Part shown: one piece after another, positions 1-6,676 of the stretch | How positions within the stretch are numbered: the stretch's first letter is position 1 | Layout: each line of letters begins with the position of its first letter | Origin: Prevotella sp. UBA3757 | GTDB lineage: Bacteria; Bacteroidota; Bacteroidia; Bacteroidales; Bacteroidaceae | Direction of reading: 5' to 3' | DNA length: 8,812 nucleotides | NCBI GenBank assembly: GCA_002371715.1 | Contig: DFGF01000149.1 | Location: forward strand, 49,167-57,978 | Position numbers and translations under genes: made by a program | Notes under the pieces: model-generated | The model's input: only the letters and a program-made list of their open reading frames with translations | Told to the model about the DNA's origin: nothing | The model's database searches: none

Positions 1-2261
1 CTCTTGCAAAGAGTGATTCTGTTCGTATTGATGGCCTGACAGAAAACTATAACACGCTGAACACCAATTTCAATAGCTTTATCAATGCTTGGGGTGACGA
101 TTTGGCATCAGCCATCGCTGAGGTTGCTCGTGTTCGCGCCATGTATTCTGTTACTGAAGCTGATCTGAATTCTTGGAACACCGCTGCTACCAACGCTCAA
201 AATGCCGTTAACACCTTGAACGATAACAAGGAGAAGTGGAATACCGCAGCTGACAATGCTCAGAATGCTGTCAACACTCTGAACGCTAACATGGAGAAGT
301 GGAATAACGCTGCTTTGGATGCTAAGAGTGCCCTCGACTCTCTGGCCAAGTATCAGACTGCTTGGAATCTGGCTGCAATTAATGCTCAGGAGGCTAAGGA
401 TTCCCTTAACAAATATCAGGCAGCTTGGAACAATGCAGTTACTTTGGCTGAAAAAGCAAATGACTTCATTGGAAATACCAGTTTCAACAATTTGCAGGAG
501 CTGGTTGAAGCCTACAAGGGAGCTGACGAGGCATTGGCAAATGACATCGCTGGCCTTCAGGCAGAGGTTGATAAGCTGAAGAATACCATTGCTAAGATGA
601 TTACCGGCGTGATTATCCAGGGTACTTACAGCCCCGTGCTTGGTAATGGTTCGCTGCCCCTCGGCATCCAGACCAATGTGCTCGCTGCTTACGCTAGCAA
701 GTCTACCGCTAATGTTGACTTCCCCTCTATCTATGATGAGGACTATGCTGACAGCACCACTGTTCTGACCGCTGCTGACCAGGCTTATCTGCAGGGCTTG
801 AACTTCTGGCCCGGTGAGGTCTCTCTGACAAAGGGTCAGTGGGTCATCTCTAATCAGGAAGGTAACGCTGGTCAGGTCTATCTGACTGTTAACCCCACCA
901 ATGTTAACTTCGAGGGTACTAACTTCGACCTTGTCAACAGTAAGGGTCAGATTTCTCGTATGCAGATTTCTGATCTTAAGAGCTGTGATGAAGTTCTGAA
1001 CTTTGGTTGGACGCGTTCTGGTGTTGCAGGTTCTTCTTCTAATGGTTTCTATGCAGCCAAAGCAACTGTTGCTCCTGAGGATATTACCAAGCTGCAGGCT
1101 AACATCAATACTGAAATGTTCCAGAAGGCTTTCAAGGAGCAGCTGCACAGCCGTGAGAATGGTACTGGTTTCGTAAGCTATGCTGCCGCTAAGGATTTGG
1201 CTCGTGCCGTATATAGCAGTCTTGAGCCGCTGCAGCGCTTCGGCGTTCGTGCTGAGTGGCAGGATGAAGCTTCTGGTGTTACCCGCGCTTATACTTCTGC
1301 TTACGACCTTGCTGCTACTGTTGTCAATCCTCTTGGCTTCGGCTTCAAGATTCCTGACAGCAAGTACACTCGTCTGCCGGTATTCGATACCAACTATCTG
1401 AAGAACAAGTTCCACATCAAGGCTCAGGCTAAGACTCTGGTTGTTACTGCTGAGGAGAAGGCTACTGGCAAGTACTCTATGTGGCTGGTTGTTGACAGCT
1501 TGTGTCTCGATGCTTCAATGAAGGATGTATATAAAGATGCCAATGGTCAGATTTACAACCTCTTCAACGGTATGATTGTTTATTATGATACCGATTGGCA
1601 CGATGTATATCGTATCTATGGTAACGCTGCCCTGTTCAGTGGTGCTGCCTACATCAACCTGACTCCGCTTGTTGAGGAGATTTATGGTCAGATCAACACC
1701 AGCCTGGCTTCGATTAATGACGTGATTGCTCAGGCCAACAAGCGTATCGACTACGTCGTTAGCTACATTGACCGCTACAATTCTTATGCCACCAAGGTTA
1801 ACAAGTTCATCCGCAACGCCAACAACCTGCTGCAGCCCGTACTGCTCTGGTGCGACGGTCAGAATGTCGGTCAGCTGGGTGGTGTCATCAGCGGTAACTA
1901 TGCTGCAGGTACAATGGTTCCTGCCGGTGGTGCTGTTGCTCTGGTTCCCACGACCTACACCCTCGAACTCCTTGCTCCCGCTTACAAGAAGAGCGTGGTT
2001 TGCACCAACGTCTATAAGGATGGCAAGTCTGCTCAGGGCGTTCAGGGCGATTTGGAGACTGCTCTGAAGGCTATCAACGATGGTCTGAAGAAGGGTGGCT
2101 TCGACCTCTATGAGGGTCAGAGCCTGAAGAACGCTTTCATCTTCGACGCTAAGTCTGAGTACGAGGGCATGACCTTCGAGTTCGCTTACACAGCTCTTGA
2201 CTACACCGGTCAGATTGCCGGTCGTAAGTTCTACCTGACTGTAGGCCCTGCTAAGAAGTAA
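1..2261 (+). CDS. Coiled-coil surface protein, 5'-truncated (3' part only)
   Basis: The reading frame is open from position 3 (first visible codons read LAKSDSVRIDGL), so the gene begins before the window; the TTG at 102 is only an internal codon. About 752 residues are visible. In order: an alpha-helical, Asn/Ala-rich stretch with 21-residue repeats each starting with Trp-Asn (174-488); a short coiled coil (about 556-600); the motif ITGVIIQGTYSP leading into a long beta-rich region (600-1660); a second coiled coil (about 1674-1850); and a C-terminal beta-rich domain ending in FYLTVGPAKK. I recall similar architecture (N-terminal coiled coil, then a 'V..I..G.YSPVLG..LPLGI..N.L..Y' segment) in abundant, uncharacterised surface lipoproteins of Bacteroides and Prevotella, but the signal region lies outside the window. 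The gene precedes ompA by 45 bases and shares its codon preferences (GCT, AAG, CTG), which suggests strong co-expression. Function unknown; an envelope spacer or S-layer-like role is inference. Confidence 0.85.
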   Translation, partial: LAKSDSVRIDGLTENYNTLNTNFNSFINAWGDDLASAIAEVARVRAMYSVTEADLNSWNTAATNAQNAVNTLNDNKEKWNTAADNAQNAVNTLNANMEKWNNAALDAKSALDSLAKYQTAWNLAAINAQEAKDSLNKYQAAWNNAVTLAEKANDFIGNTSFNNLQELVEAYKGADEALANDIAGLQAEVDKLKNTIAKMITGVIIQGTYSPVLGNGSLPLGIQTNVLAAYASKSTANVDFPSIYDEDYADSTTVLTAADQAYLQGLNFWPGEVSLTKGQWVISNQEGNAGQVYLTVNPTNVNFEGTNFDLVNSKGQISRMQISDLKSCDEVLNFGWTRSGVAGSSSNGFYAAKATVAPEDITKLQANINTEMFQKAFKEQLHSRENGTGFVSYAAAKDLARAVYSSLEPLQRFGVRAEWQDEASGVTRAYTSAYDLAATVVNPLGFGFKIPDSKYTRLPVFDTNYLKNKFHIKAQAKTLVVTAEEKATGKYSMWLVVDSLCLDASMKDVYKDANGQIYNLFNGMIVYYDTDWHDVYRIYGNAALFSGAAYINLTPLVEEIYGQINTSLASINDVIAQANKRIDYVVSYIDRYNSYATKVNKFIRNANNLLQPVLLWCDGQNVGQLGGVISGNYAAGTMVPAGGAVALVPTTYTLELLAPAYKKSVVCTNVYKDGKSAQGVQGDLETALKAINDGLKKGGFDLYEGQSLKNAFIFDAKSEYEGMTFEFAYTALDYTGQIAGRKFYLTVGPAKK
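174..488 (+). repeat. In-frame 63-bp (21-residue) coding repeats, four full units and one partial
   Basis: Trp codons starting each unit lie at 174, 237, 300, 363 and 426, an exact 63-base period. Each unit begins W-N-x-A-A (the fifth W-N-N-A-V) and continues with N/D-A-Q/K-x-A, then a Leu and an Asn/Lys-rich end. Units 1 and 2 share 18 of 21 residues but differ at about 12 of 63 bases, mostly at third positions. This indicates old duplications held by protein-level selection. Twenty-one residues equal three heptads, fitting an extended helical rod. Confidence 0.85.
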
Positions 2262-2306
2262 TTCACGGAGTATTAACGGAACAAAAAACGAAAAAAATAT
2301 AAGATT

Positions 2307-3449
2307 ATGAAAATCAAGAAAATTTTTATGTCTTGCCTGTTGCTGGCTGGTGTGCTGAGCGCATCAGCTCAGGAACAGTATCCTAAGACCGTGTATGACC
2401 ACAATCCTTATTGGTACATCCAGCTGCAGGGTGGTGCTCAGTACACACTGGGTGAAATCGACTTCAAGGACTTGATTTCTCCCAACGTTCAGGTGGCTAT
2501 CGGCCGTCAGTTCACTCCCGCATTCGGCATCCGTCTGCAGGCTAACGCTTGGGAGAGCAGAGCCGGTCTGGGTGACAACAAATGGAAGTGGAAGTATGTC
2601 GCTCCCGGTCTCGACCTGACTTTCAACCTGTCGAACATTTTCTGCGGCTTCAACCCCAACCGCGTCTTCAACTTCTCTGCTTTCATCGGTGGTGGTGTCA
2701 ACATTGGCTGGGACAACAAGGCTGATGACATCAAGGCTGCCTACAATGCAACCTATCCCGCTGCTATCGCTGCAGGTACTTTGAACGAGAATATCGACTA
2801 TGTATGGACTGGTACTAAGGTTCGCGGCTTCGGTCGTGCCGGTGTTGCTGCTGACTTCCGTCTGAGCAACGCTGTCAGCCTGGGTCTGGAAGTCAACGCC
2901 AACACCATGACTGACCGTTACAACTCTAAGAAGGCTGGTAACTGGGACTGGTACTTCAACGCTCTGGCTGGTCTGAAGATCAACCTCGGCAAGACTCACA
3001 GCACTCGTACCATCGAGGCTCCGAAGGTGCCTGAGAAGGTTATCGAGAAGGTTATCGAGCGCGTTGTTGAGAAGCCCGCTCCCGCACCCGTTGTCGAGCC
3101 CACCCGTGCCGTTGCTCAGAAGAAGGAGCAGTTCCGTCGCGACGTGTTCTTCCTGATTGGCAACAGCTCTATCTCTAAGAAGGAGCAGGCTAAGGTGAAG
3201 GAAGTTGCCGACTATCTGAAGGCTAACCCCAATGCTAAGGTTGAGGTTACTGGTTATGCTGATAAGGGCACTGGTAACCCCACCATCAACAGCAAGCTCT
3301 CGCAGCGTCGTGCTCAGACTGTTGCCAACATGCTGCAGCGCACCTACGGCATTGCCAAGGATCGCATCACTGTTGACTACAAGGGTGACACCATCCAGCC
3401 GTTCGCTAAGGAGACTGACAACCGTGCTTCTATCTGTATCGCTGAGTAA
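2307..3449 (+). CDS. OmpA-family outer-membrane protein with C-terminal peptidoglycan-binding domain
   Basis: A 380-residue protein, complete. Residues 1-21 form a signal peptide ending LSASA before Gln22. Residues about 30-230 form an N-terminal beta-barrel with alternating aromatic strands (YWYIQLQGGAQY, FNFSAFIGGGVNIGW, WDWYFNALAGLKINLG). Residues about 234-275 are a charged linker with repeated EKVIEKVIERVVEK followed by PAPAP, usual for this phylum. Residues about 276-380 are the OmpA domain. It keeps the peptidoglycan-binding signature N-x2-L-S-x2-R-A-x2-V-x3-L (NSKLSQRRAQTVANML, 328-343), with Asp319 in GYAD and Arg335 as the expected diaminopimelate-binding residues. It should tether the outer membrane to the cell wall. 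The start is the ATG in GATTATGAAAATC, 45 bases after the upstream stop, so it is probably co-transcribed with that gene. It is paralogous to the gene at 7947. The family assignment is firm; any finer role is not. Confidence 0.96.
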   Translation: MKIKKIFMSCLLLAGVLSASAQEQYPKTVYDHNPYWYIQLQGGAQYTLGEIDFKDLISPNVQVAIGRQFTPAFGIRLQANAWESRAGLGDNKWKWKYVAPGLDLTFNLSNIFCGFNPNRVFNFSAFIGGGVNIGWDNKADDIKAAYNATYPAAIAAGTLNENIDYVWTGTKVRGFGRAGVAADFRLSNAVSLGLEVNANTMTDRYNSKKAGNWDWYFNALAGLKINLGKTHSTRTIEAPKVPEKVIEKVIERVVEKPAPAPVVEPTRAVAQKKEQFRRDVFFLIGNSSISKKEQAKVKEVADYLKANPNAKVEVTGYADKGTGNPTINSKLSQRRAQTVANMLQRTYGIAKDRITVDYKGDTIQPFAKETDNRASICIAE

Positions 3450-3486
3450 TCTGACGATTCAGACTATAGCTTAGAATATTAATACT

Positions 3487-3536
3487 AATCCGGCCTTACA
3501 TCACTGTTGAAAGACGACACTGATGGAGGCCGGATT
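3487..3536 (+). terminator. Long hairpin downstream of the OmpA gene
   Basis: AATCCGGCC (3487-3495) and GGCCGGATT (3528-3536) are perfect 9-bp inverted arms. The interior extends the stem after a small bulge: ATCACTGT pairs with ACACTGAT apart from one mismatch. The downstream tract is only TTTCTATC, so termination may be partial or the hairpin may protect the 3' end of the ompA message. The position, 38 bases after the stop, fits an end-of-operon structure. Confidence 0.6.
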
Positions 3537-3556
3537 TCTATCATGAATACGGCAAG

Positions 3557-4684
3557 ATGAAAAAAATCTTACTATCCCTTGTGGCCTTGATGCCGCTGAC
3601 GGCACTGGCTCAGATCAATGGTGCCGGCTACTACCGCGTGCAGAACAAAGCCTCGCAGCGCTTCCTGCTGTTGGTGGACAATCGTGGCTCCATCAACTGG
3701 AGCAACACGTCGGTTGACCTGGGTGCTTTCCAGACCATCGGCACGTTCGACGAGAACGTCTGCTGGAACCCTGCCACCATCTGCTATATTGAGGGCACTT
3801 CGAAAGCCAACTTCTACAATATCAGTGGTCAGGGCCTGGACCTTTACAAGATTACCGACACCTACATGAAGTTTACCAAGCAGAACGACGGCAGCTACAT
3901 CATCAGTGGTGAGGCTACCAAGGCCGGGGCCACCGTGGCTAAGACCCTTTATGATTCTGCGAAGCCGAAGAACCCGGCCGACATTAACACCGGTGGCACC
4001 AGCGGCTATCAGTATTGGTACGTGCGTCCGGTCAAGAGCACTGGCAACTACTACTTTGGCATCAAGCCCGACTTCCAGGCTACGATGGAGAATAACGACC
4101 GCTACTATACCACCGTGTATGCTTCGTTCCCCTTCGAGCTGGGCAGTGGCATGAAGGCTTACTATCCTACGGCTATCTCCGGCCAGTATGTCAAGGTCGG
4201 TCCTCTGGTTCACAGTGTTCCCGCTGCTACACCTGTCATCGTTGAGTGCAGCAGTGACCAGCCTACTGACAACCGCGTGGACATCAAGTCGTCCTCGGCC
4301 AGTACGACGGGCAACCGGCTCACGGGTGTCTACTACTGCAATGACGTGATAGATGCTGCCCACCGAAACGTGACGGAGTATCGCCCCACCAACATGCGCG
4401 TGCTGGGCAAGGCTGCCGACGGTCGTCTGGCATTCATCACCGACAGGACGCTGAAGTATATCCCTGCCAACAAGGCATACCTCACCGTTCCCACCGGCAC
4501 GCCCGAGACGCTGTATGTCTGCACCGTCTTCCCTGAAAACGCCATCGAGACAGTTGCTGCTGATGGCTCAACCGCCGTGCAGCGTGGCGTCTACAGCTTG
4601 AGCGGACTGCGTTTGGCTGACACCGCCGACGGACTCCAGAAGGGTGTCTATATCGTCAACGGGCGCAAAACGGTTGTGCGATAA
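3557..4684 (+). CDS. Secreted protein with beta-trefoil-like N-terminus and type IX-like C-terminal tail
   Basis: A 375-residue protein, complete. Residues 1-18 form a signal peptide (MKKILLSLVALMPLTALA, cut before Gln19). The mature start INGAGYYRVQNKASQRFLLL resembles the Bacteroidota 'GYYRVQN..TGRYL' opening, which I associate with ricin-type beta-trefoil or carbohydrate-binding modules; that fold is inferred. Residues about 190-325 contain LTGVYYCND, a LAFIT segment and YIPANKAYLTVP, which match a module often seen just before the tail in secreted Prevotella proteins. Residues about 343-375 (GVYSLSGLRL...LQKGVYIVNGRKTVVR) resemble the type IX sorting domain: a 'VY.L.G' strand and a 'KG.YIVNG.K' strand with a basic end. 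No catalytic residues were recognised. The protein is probably carried across the outer membrane and attached or released. No TAnnTTTG promoter is visible upstream; the message may come by read-through from ompA or from an unrecognised promoter. It ends at a strong terminator. Confidence 0.88.
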   Translation: MKKILLSLVALMPLTALAQINGAGYYRVQNKASQRFLLLVDNRGSINWSNTSVDLGAFQTIGTFDENVCWNPATICYIEGTSKANFYNISGQGLDLYKITDTYMKFTKQNDGSYIISGEATKAGATVAKTLYDSAKPKNPADINTGGTSGYQYWYVRPVKSTGNYYFGIKPDFQATMENNDRYYTTVYASFPFELGSGMKAYYPTAISGQYVKVGPLVHSVPAATPVIVECSSDQPTDNRVDIKSSSASTTGNRLTGVYYCNDVIDAAHRNVTEYRPTNMRVLGKAADGRLAFITDRTLKYIPANKAYLTVPTGTPETLYVCTVFPENAIETVAADGSTAVQRGVYSLSGLRLADTADGLQKGVYIVNGRKTVVR

Positions 4685-4703
4685 CCAGTTGTCCCTACTG
4701 ACT

Positions 4704-4765
4704 GAAATTACTCTCGGAGTATCGGAAATTACTCTCGGAGTATTTTAAATTACTTTCGGAGTATC
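4704..4765. repeat. Three tandem copies of a 21-bp repeat with a small palindromic core
   Basis: AAATTACTCTCGGAGTAT starts at 4705 and 4726, and a variant with CTTTCGG starts at 4747, giving an exact 21-base period. The first two copies contain TACTC-TCG-GAGTA, a 5-bp inverted repeat with a 3-base loop. The third copy instead serves as the left arm of the terminator at 4752-4791. Confidence 0.9.
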
Positions 4766-4791
4766 AATCGATACTCCGAAAGTGTTTTTTT
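4752..4791 (+). terminator. Strong intrinsic terminator
   Basis: ACTTTCGGAGTATC (4752-4765) and GATACTCCGAAAGT (4770-4783) form a perfect 14-bp stem with an AATC loop. One G follows, then seven Ts (4785-4791). This is a textbook Rho-independent terminator about 70 bases after the stop of the 3557 gene. The left arm is the third copy of the upstream 21-bp repeat; copies 1 and 2 could pair with the same right arm with one mismatch. Confidence 0.92.
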
Positions 4792-4800
4792 GCACGTTGT

Positions 4801-4821
4801 TTTGCAACTTTCTGTTGCAAA
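4801..4821. promoter_or_regulatory. Palindrome upstream of the transglutaminase-like gene promoter
   Basis: TTTGCAAC (4801-4808) and GTTGCAAA (4814-4821) are perfect 8-bp inverted arms around TTTCT. The site ends 25 bases before the -7 element, so it would abut or overlap the polymerase -33 region. That placement suits an operator, but no regulator is identified. It could also be incidental, since TTGCAA is itself palindromic. Confidence 0.4.
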
Positions 4822-4846
4822 GCGCGTGACTATCGCTTTTTTTTCT

Positions 4847-4854
4847 TACCTTTG
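4847..4854 (+). promoter_or_regulatory. Bacteroidota -7 promoter element (TACCTTTG)
   Basis: TACCTTTG matches the phylum's TAnnTTTG -7 consensus and is followed by CAA. No convincing -33 TTG lies 19-21 bases upstream; the nearest, at 4815-4817, is 29 bases away. Transcription would start around 4858-4862, giving a leader of about 20-25 bases to the ATG at 4883. Confidence 0.6.
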
Positions 4855-4882
4855 CAAGGTCAAACTTAAAATGGATGATGAT

Positions 4883-6292
4883 ATGACTAAAAAGATTATT
4901 ACTACCAGTTTCCTATTTGCTGTGGCAGGGCTGATGAACTTCGCTACATTATCAGCTCAAACGTCTCTGGATTATCAGATGTCTTCACCTGGTGACACCT
5001 GCTATACGCTTACTGTCGAATCCGACAGTCTGGTGCAGGCGTGTGATGACGGCGTGAGCGACAAAGCCTTGCTGGATGGCTTTGTTCAGCAGTGTTTTGA
5101 CGAGTCGTTACCTACGTATCAGAAGCCTCTGCGGCGCAGTGCTGCTGAGAGCCTGACGGGTAAGGACTTGCGGGCTTACAATTATCTCAAGAAACTGATA
5201 ACTCAGGTGGCTCGTGGTGAACTTGTGAGTACGGCATTTACAATCCCTTTGTCTGAAATCACCTCAGAGACTGGTCCTTGGTCGGCTGAGGATTTAGGCG
5301 TGAGTTTTCTAGTTGCCGGTGGCTCGTTCAATCGTGAGGCGTTAGAAGAAGTCAGGAGTAGGATGACCTTTGACTTTGCCAAGGTGCAGAGGGCGCTCCT
5401 GGCTGATTGCCCTTTTGAACTCTATTGGTATGATAAGACGAAAGGTTGCCGGTACTCCGCTTTCGACCAGTACTCCTATCTTAATGGTAAATTGTCTGTT
5501 GTTGGCGATGCCACATTTCTCATGTATATCTCCCAAGACTATGCCGTTGCTGAAGGCATGTATTATGATCCAACGAAGTTTAATGTCGATACCATTGCCC
5601 CCGTGCGTGTGGCTGTTGACAATGCCAAGCAGATTGTCGGGCAAGCTACAGGTGTCACTTTGTCCAGACTGTCTTACTATAAGGACAAAATCTGCGAGCT
5701 TACCTCTTACAATACCACCGCAGCCCGGTCTACGAATTATCCTTTCGGTAATCCTTGGCAGTTGGTATATGTGTTTGATGGCGACCCATCCACCAAGGTT
5801 GTTTGCGAGGGCTATGCCAAGGCGTTCAAGTATCTGTGTGATTTGTCGGCGTTCCAGGATGTTGAGTGCCTGTTGGCATCTGGTACGATGATTGGCGGCA
5901 CGGGTGCTGGTGCACACATGTGGAATGTGATGAAGATGTATGATGGCCGGAACTATCTCGTTGACGTGACGAACTGTGACGAGGGAACCGTTGGTGCGCC
6001 TGATTTGCTGTTTATGGTCGATGCCCCATCTGGAGACTTGGCTCATGGTTATACCTACCCGGTCAGGGGCGGAAGCATAACGTACAAGTATGATGATGAG
6101 ACTTTGGAAACGTTCAGTGAGCATGATCTTAGCATTCCAAATGGTGTTGTGATTCCGGTATTCTCTTCAGTAGGTAACCCCGCTGACGTCTTCACGCTGC
6201 AGGGCCATCGGGTTCGCACTAATGCTACGACCCTCGAGGGGCTACCCAAGGGCCTGTATATTGTCAACGGGCGTAAGGCTGTTGTCCGTTGA
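4883..6292 (+). CDS. Secreted transglutaminase-superfamily protein with type IX-like C-terminal tail
   Basis: A 469-residue protein when started at the ATG at 4883. An in-frame ATG at 4871 would add MDDD, and a TTG at 4790 lies inside the terminator and is rejected. Residues 1-25 form a signal peptide (MTKKIITTSFLF...LSA, then Gln). The middle (about 180-300) has the layout usual before a transglutaminase core: a CPFELYWYD strand, a region like a beta sheet, then a helix with YYKDKICEL. The core shows a candidate triad: Cys308 in VVCEGYAKAF, His345 in AHMWNV, and Asp361 in YLVDVTNCD. These match the C-x-G-Y-A / H-x-W-N / D-x-T pattern of transglutaminase-like thiol enzymes, which act as crosslinkers, peptidases or hydrolases; the substrate is unknown. 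Residues about 436-469 (VFTLQGHRV...LPKGLYIVNGRKAVVR) form a type IX-like tail nearly matching the 3557 gene. It has its own -7 element and faces a convergent gene. Confidence 0.9.
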   Translation: MTKKIITTSFLFAVAGLMNFATLSAQTSLDYQMSSPGDTCYTLTVESDSLVQACDDGVSDKALLDGFVQQCFDESLPTYQKPLRRSAAESLTGKDLRAYNYLKKLITQVARGELVSTAFTIPLSEITSETGPWSAEDLGVSFLVAGGSFNREALEEVRSRMTFDFAKVQRALLADCPFELYWYDKTKGCRYSAFDQYSYLNGKLSVVGDATFLMYISQDYAVAEGMYYDPTKFNVDTIAPVRVAVDNAKQIVGQATGVTLSRLSYYKDKICELTSYNTTAARSTNYPFGNPWQLVYVFDGDPSTKVVCEGYAKAFKYLCDLSAFQDVECLLASGTMIGGTGAGAHMWNVMKMYDGRNYLVDVTNCDEGTVGAPDLLFMVDAPSGDLAHGYTYPVRGGSITYKYDDETLETFSEHDLSIPNGVVIPVFSSVGNPADVFTLQGHRVRTNATTLEGLPKGLYIVNGRKAVVR

Positions 6293-6392
6293 GTTGTCTT
6301 TTTTCCCCAGTTTTCTCTTAAAAGACCTAACACCTAACATCAGAAATTTGCAATATGTTTATAATCAGGTGTTTACGTGCGATTTAGGTACT

Positions 6393-6573
6393 GCAACACC
6401 TAACATGACACCTAACAAAGAGGTAACATCAGAGGTAACATTAACCGCAACAGGAGAATGTTACCTCTGATGTTACCTCTTTGTTACCTCTGATGTTACC
6501 TCTTGAGTGATATGAAATCCGTTGAAATTCAGTTGGATAGGTGCTTTTTGGTGGCTTAAATGTTAGGTGTTGC
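6393..6573. repeat. 14-bp outer inverted repeat enclosing the 30-bp hairpin
   Basis: GCAACACCTAACAT (6393-6406) and ATGTTAGGTGTTGC (6560-6573) are exact inverted copies. AACACCTAACAT also occurs at 6329-6340, CACCTAACA at 6409, and the reverse AGGTGTT at 6367-6373, so several alternative pairings exist. The 181-base unit has the outline of a small non-coding element with terminal inverted repeats, but no target duplication is seen next to it. Confidence 0.7.
6413..6486. repeat. 30-bp perfect inverted repeat built from repeated GAGGTAACA words
   Basis: The left arm 6413-6442 and right arm 6457-6486 are perfectly complementary over 30 bases, with a 14-base loop (AACCGCAACAGGAG). GAGGTAACA occurs at 6420 and 6432, and its complement TGTTACCTC at 6459, 6471, 6482 and 6494, so the units repeat every 11-12 bases. 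The last copy lies outside the stem. In RNA this would be a very stable hairpin for either convergent transcript; in DNA it could extrude as a cruciform. The run after the right arm is not T-rich, so it is not a classical terminator. Confidence 0.92.
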
Positions 6574-6594
6574 CACCTTGCATCATTTTTTTTT
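6550..6594 (+). terminator. Possible terminator for the transglutaminase-like gene
   Basis: GGTGGC (6550-6555) and GCCACC (6572-6577) form a 6-bp GC-rich stem with a 16-base loop, followed after eight bases by nine Ts (6586-6594). The gap before the T run is longer than usual, so this is a weak call. The loop contains most of the right arm of the 14-bp outer inverted repeat, so the two folds exclude each other. Confidence 0.4.
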
Positions 6595-6608
6595 CAAATA
6601 AGCACTCA

Positions 6609-6660
6609 TTATTCCGCAATAGATGCCTGTTATTCCGCAATAGATGCCTGTTATTCAGCA
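6609..6660. repeat. 21-bp tandem direct repeat, two full copies plus a partial
   Basis: Units start at 6609 and 6630 with the sequence TTATTCCGCAATAGATGCCT plus G and are identical. A third begins TTATTCAGCA at 6651 and then diverges. The partial copy creates a 6-bp hairpin, TGCCTG (6645-6650) with CAGGCA (6659-6664), which could act in the 3' end of the minus-strand gene. Confidence 0.9.
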
Positions 6661-6676
6661 GGCAAGCGCACGATAT

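Noticed and set aside
108..1415. Long open frame on the minus strand opposite the coiled-coil gene
   Set aside because: It is a shadow of a strongly biased coding sequence. Its translation is repetitive only because the gene is, and it has no promoter or start context.
3450..3556. Promoter for the 3557 gene
   Set aside because: The closest match (TAGCTTAG near 3467) lacks the TTTG core and no -33 partner fits, so no promoter is called.
4790..4882. Upstream TTG start extending the transglutaminase-like protein by 31 residues
   Set aside because: It would begin in the T run of the terminator and before the promoter -7 element, and it would bury the signal peptide.
5342..6124. Open frame of 260 codons on the minus strand inside the transglutaminase-like gene
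   Set aside because: The plus frame shows a signal peptide, a triad and a sorting tail, while the minus frame shows no recognisable domain.
6393..6573. Confident call of a miniature inverted-repeat transposable element
   Set aside because: The terminal repeats are present, but the flanking bases show no target-site duplication and no related transposase is in the window. Kept only as a repeat and a hypothesis.
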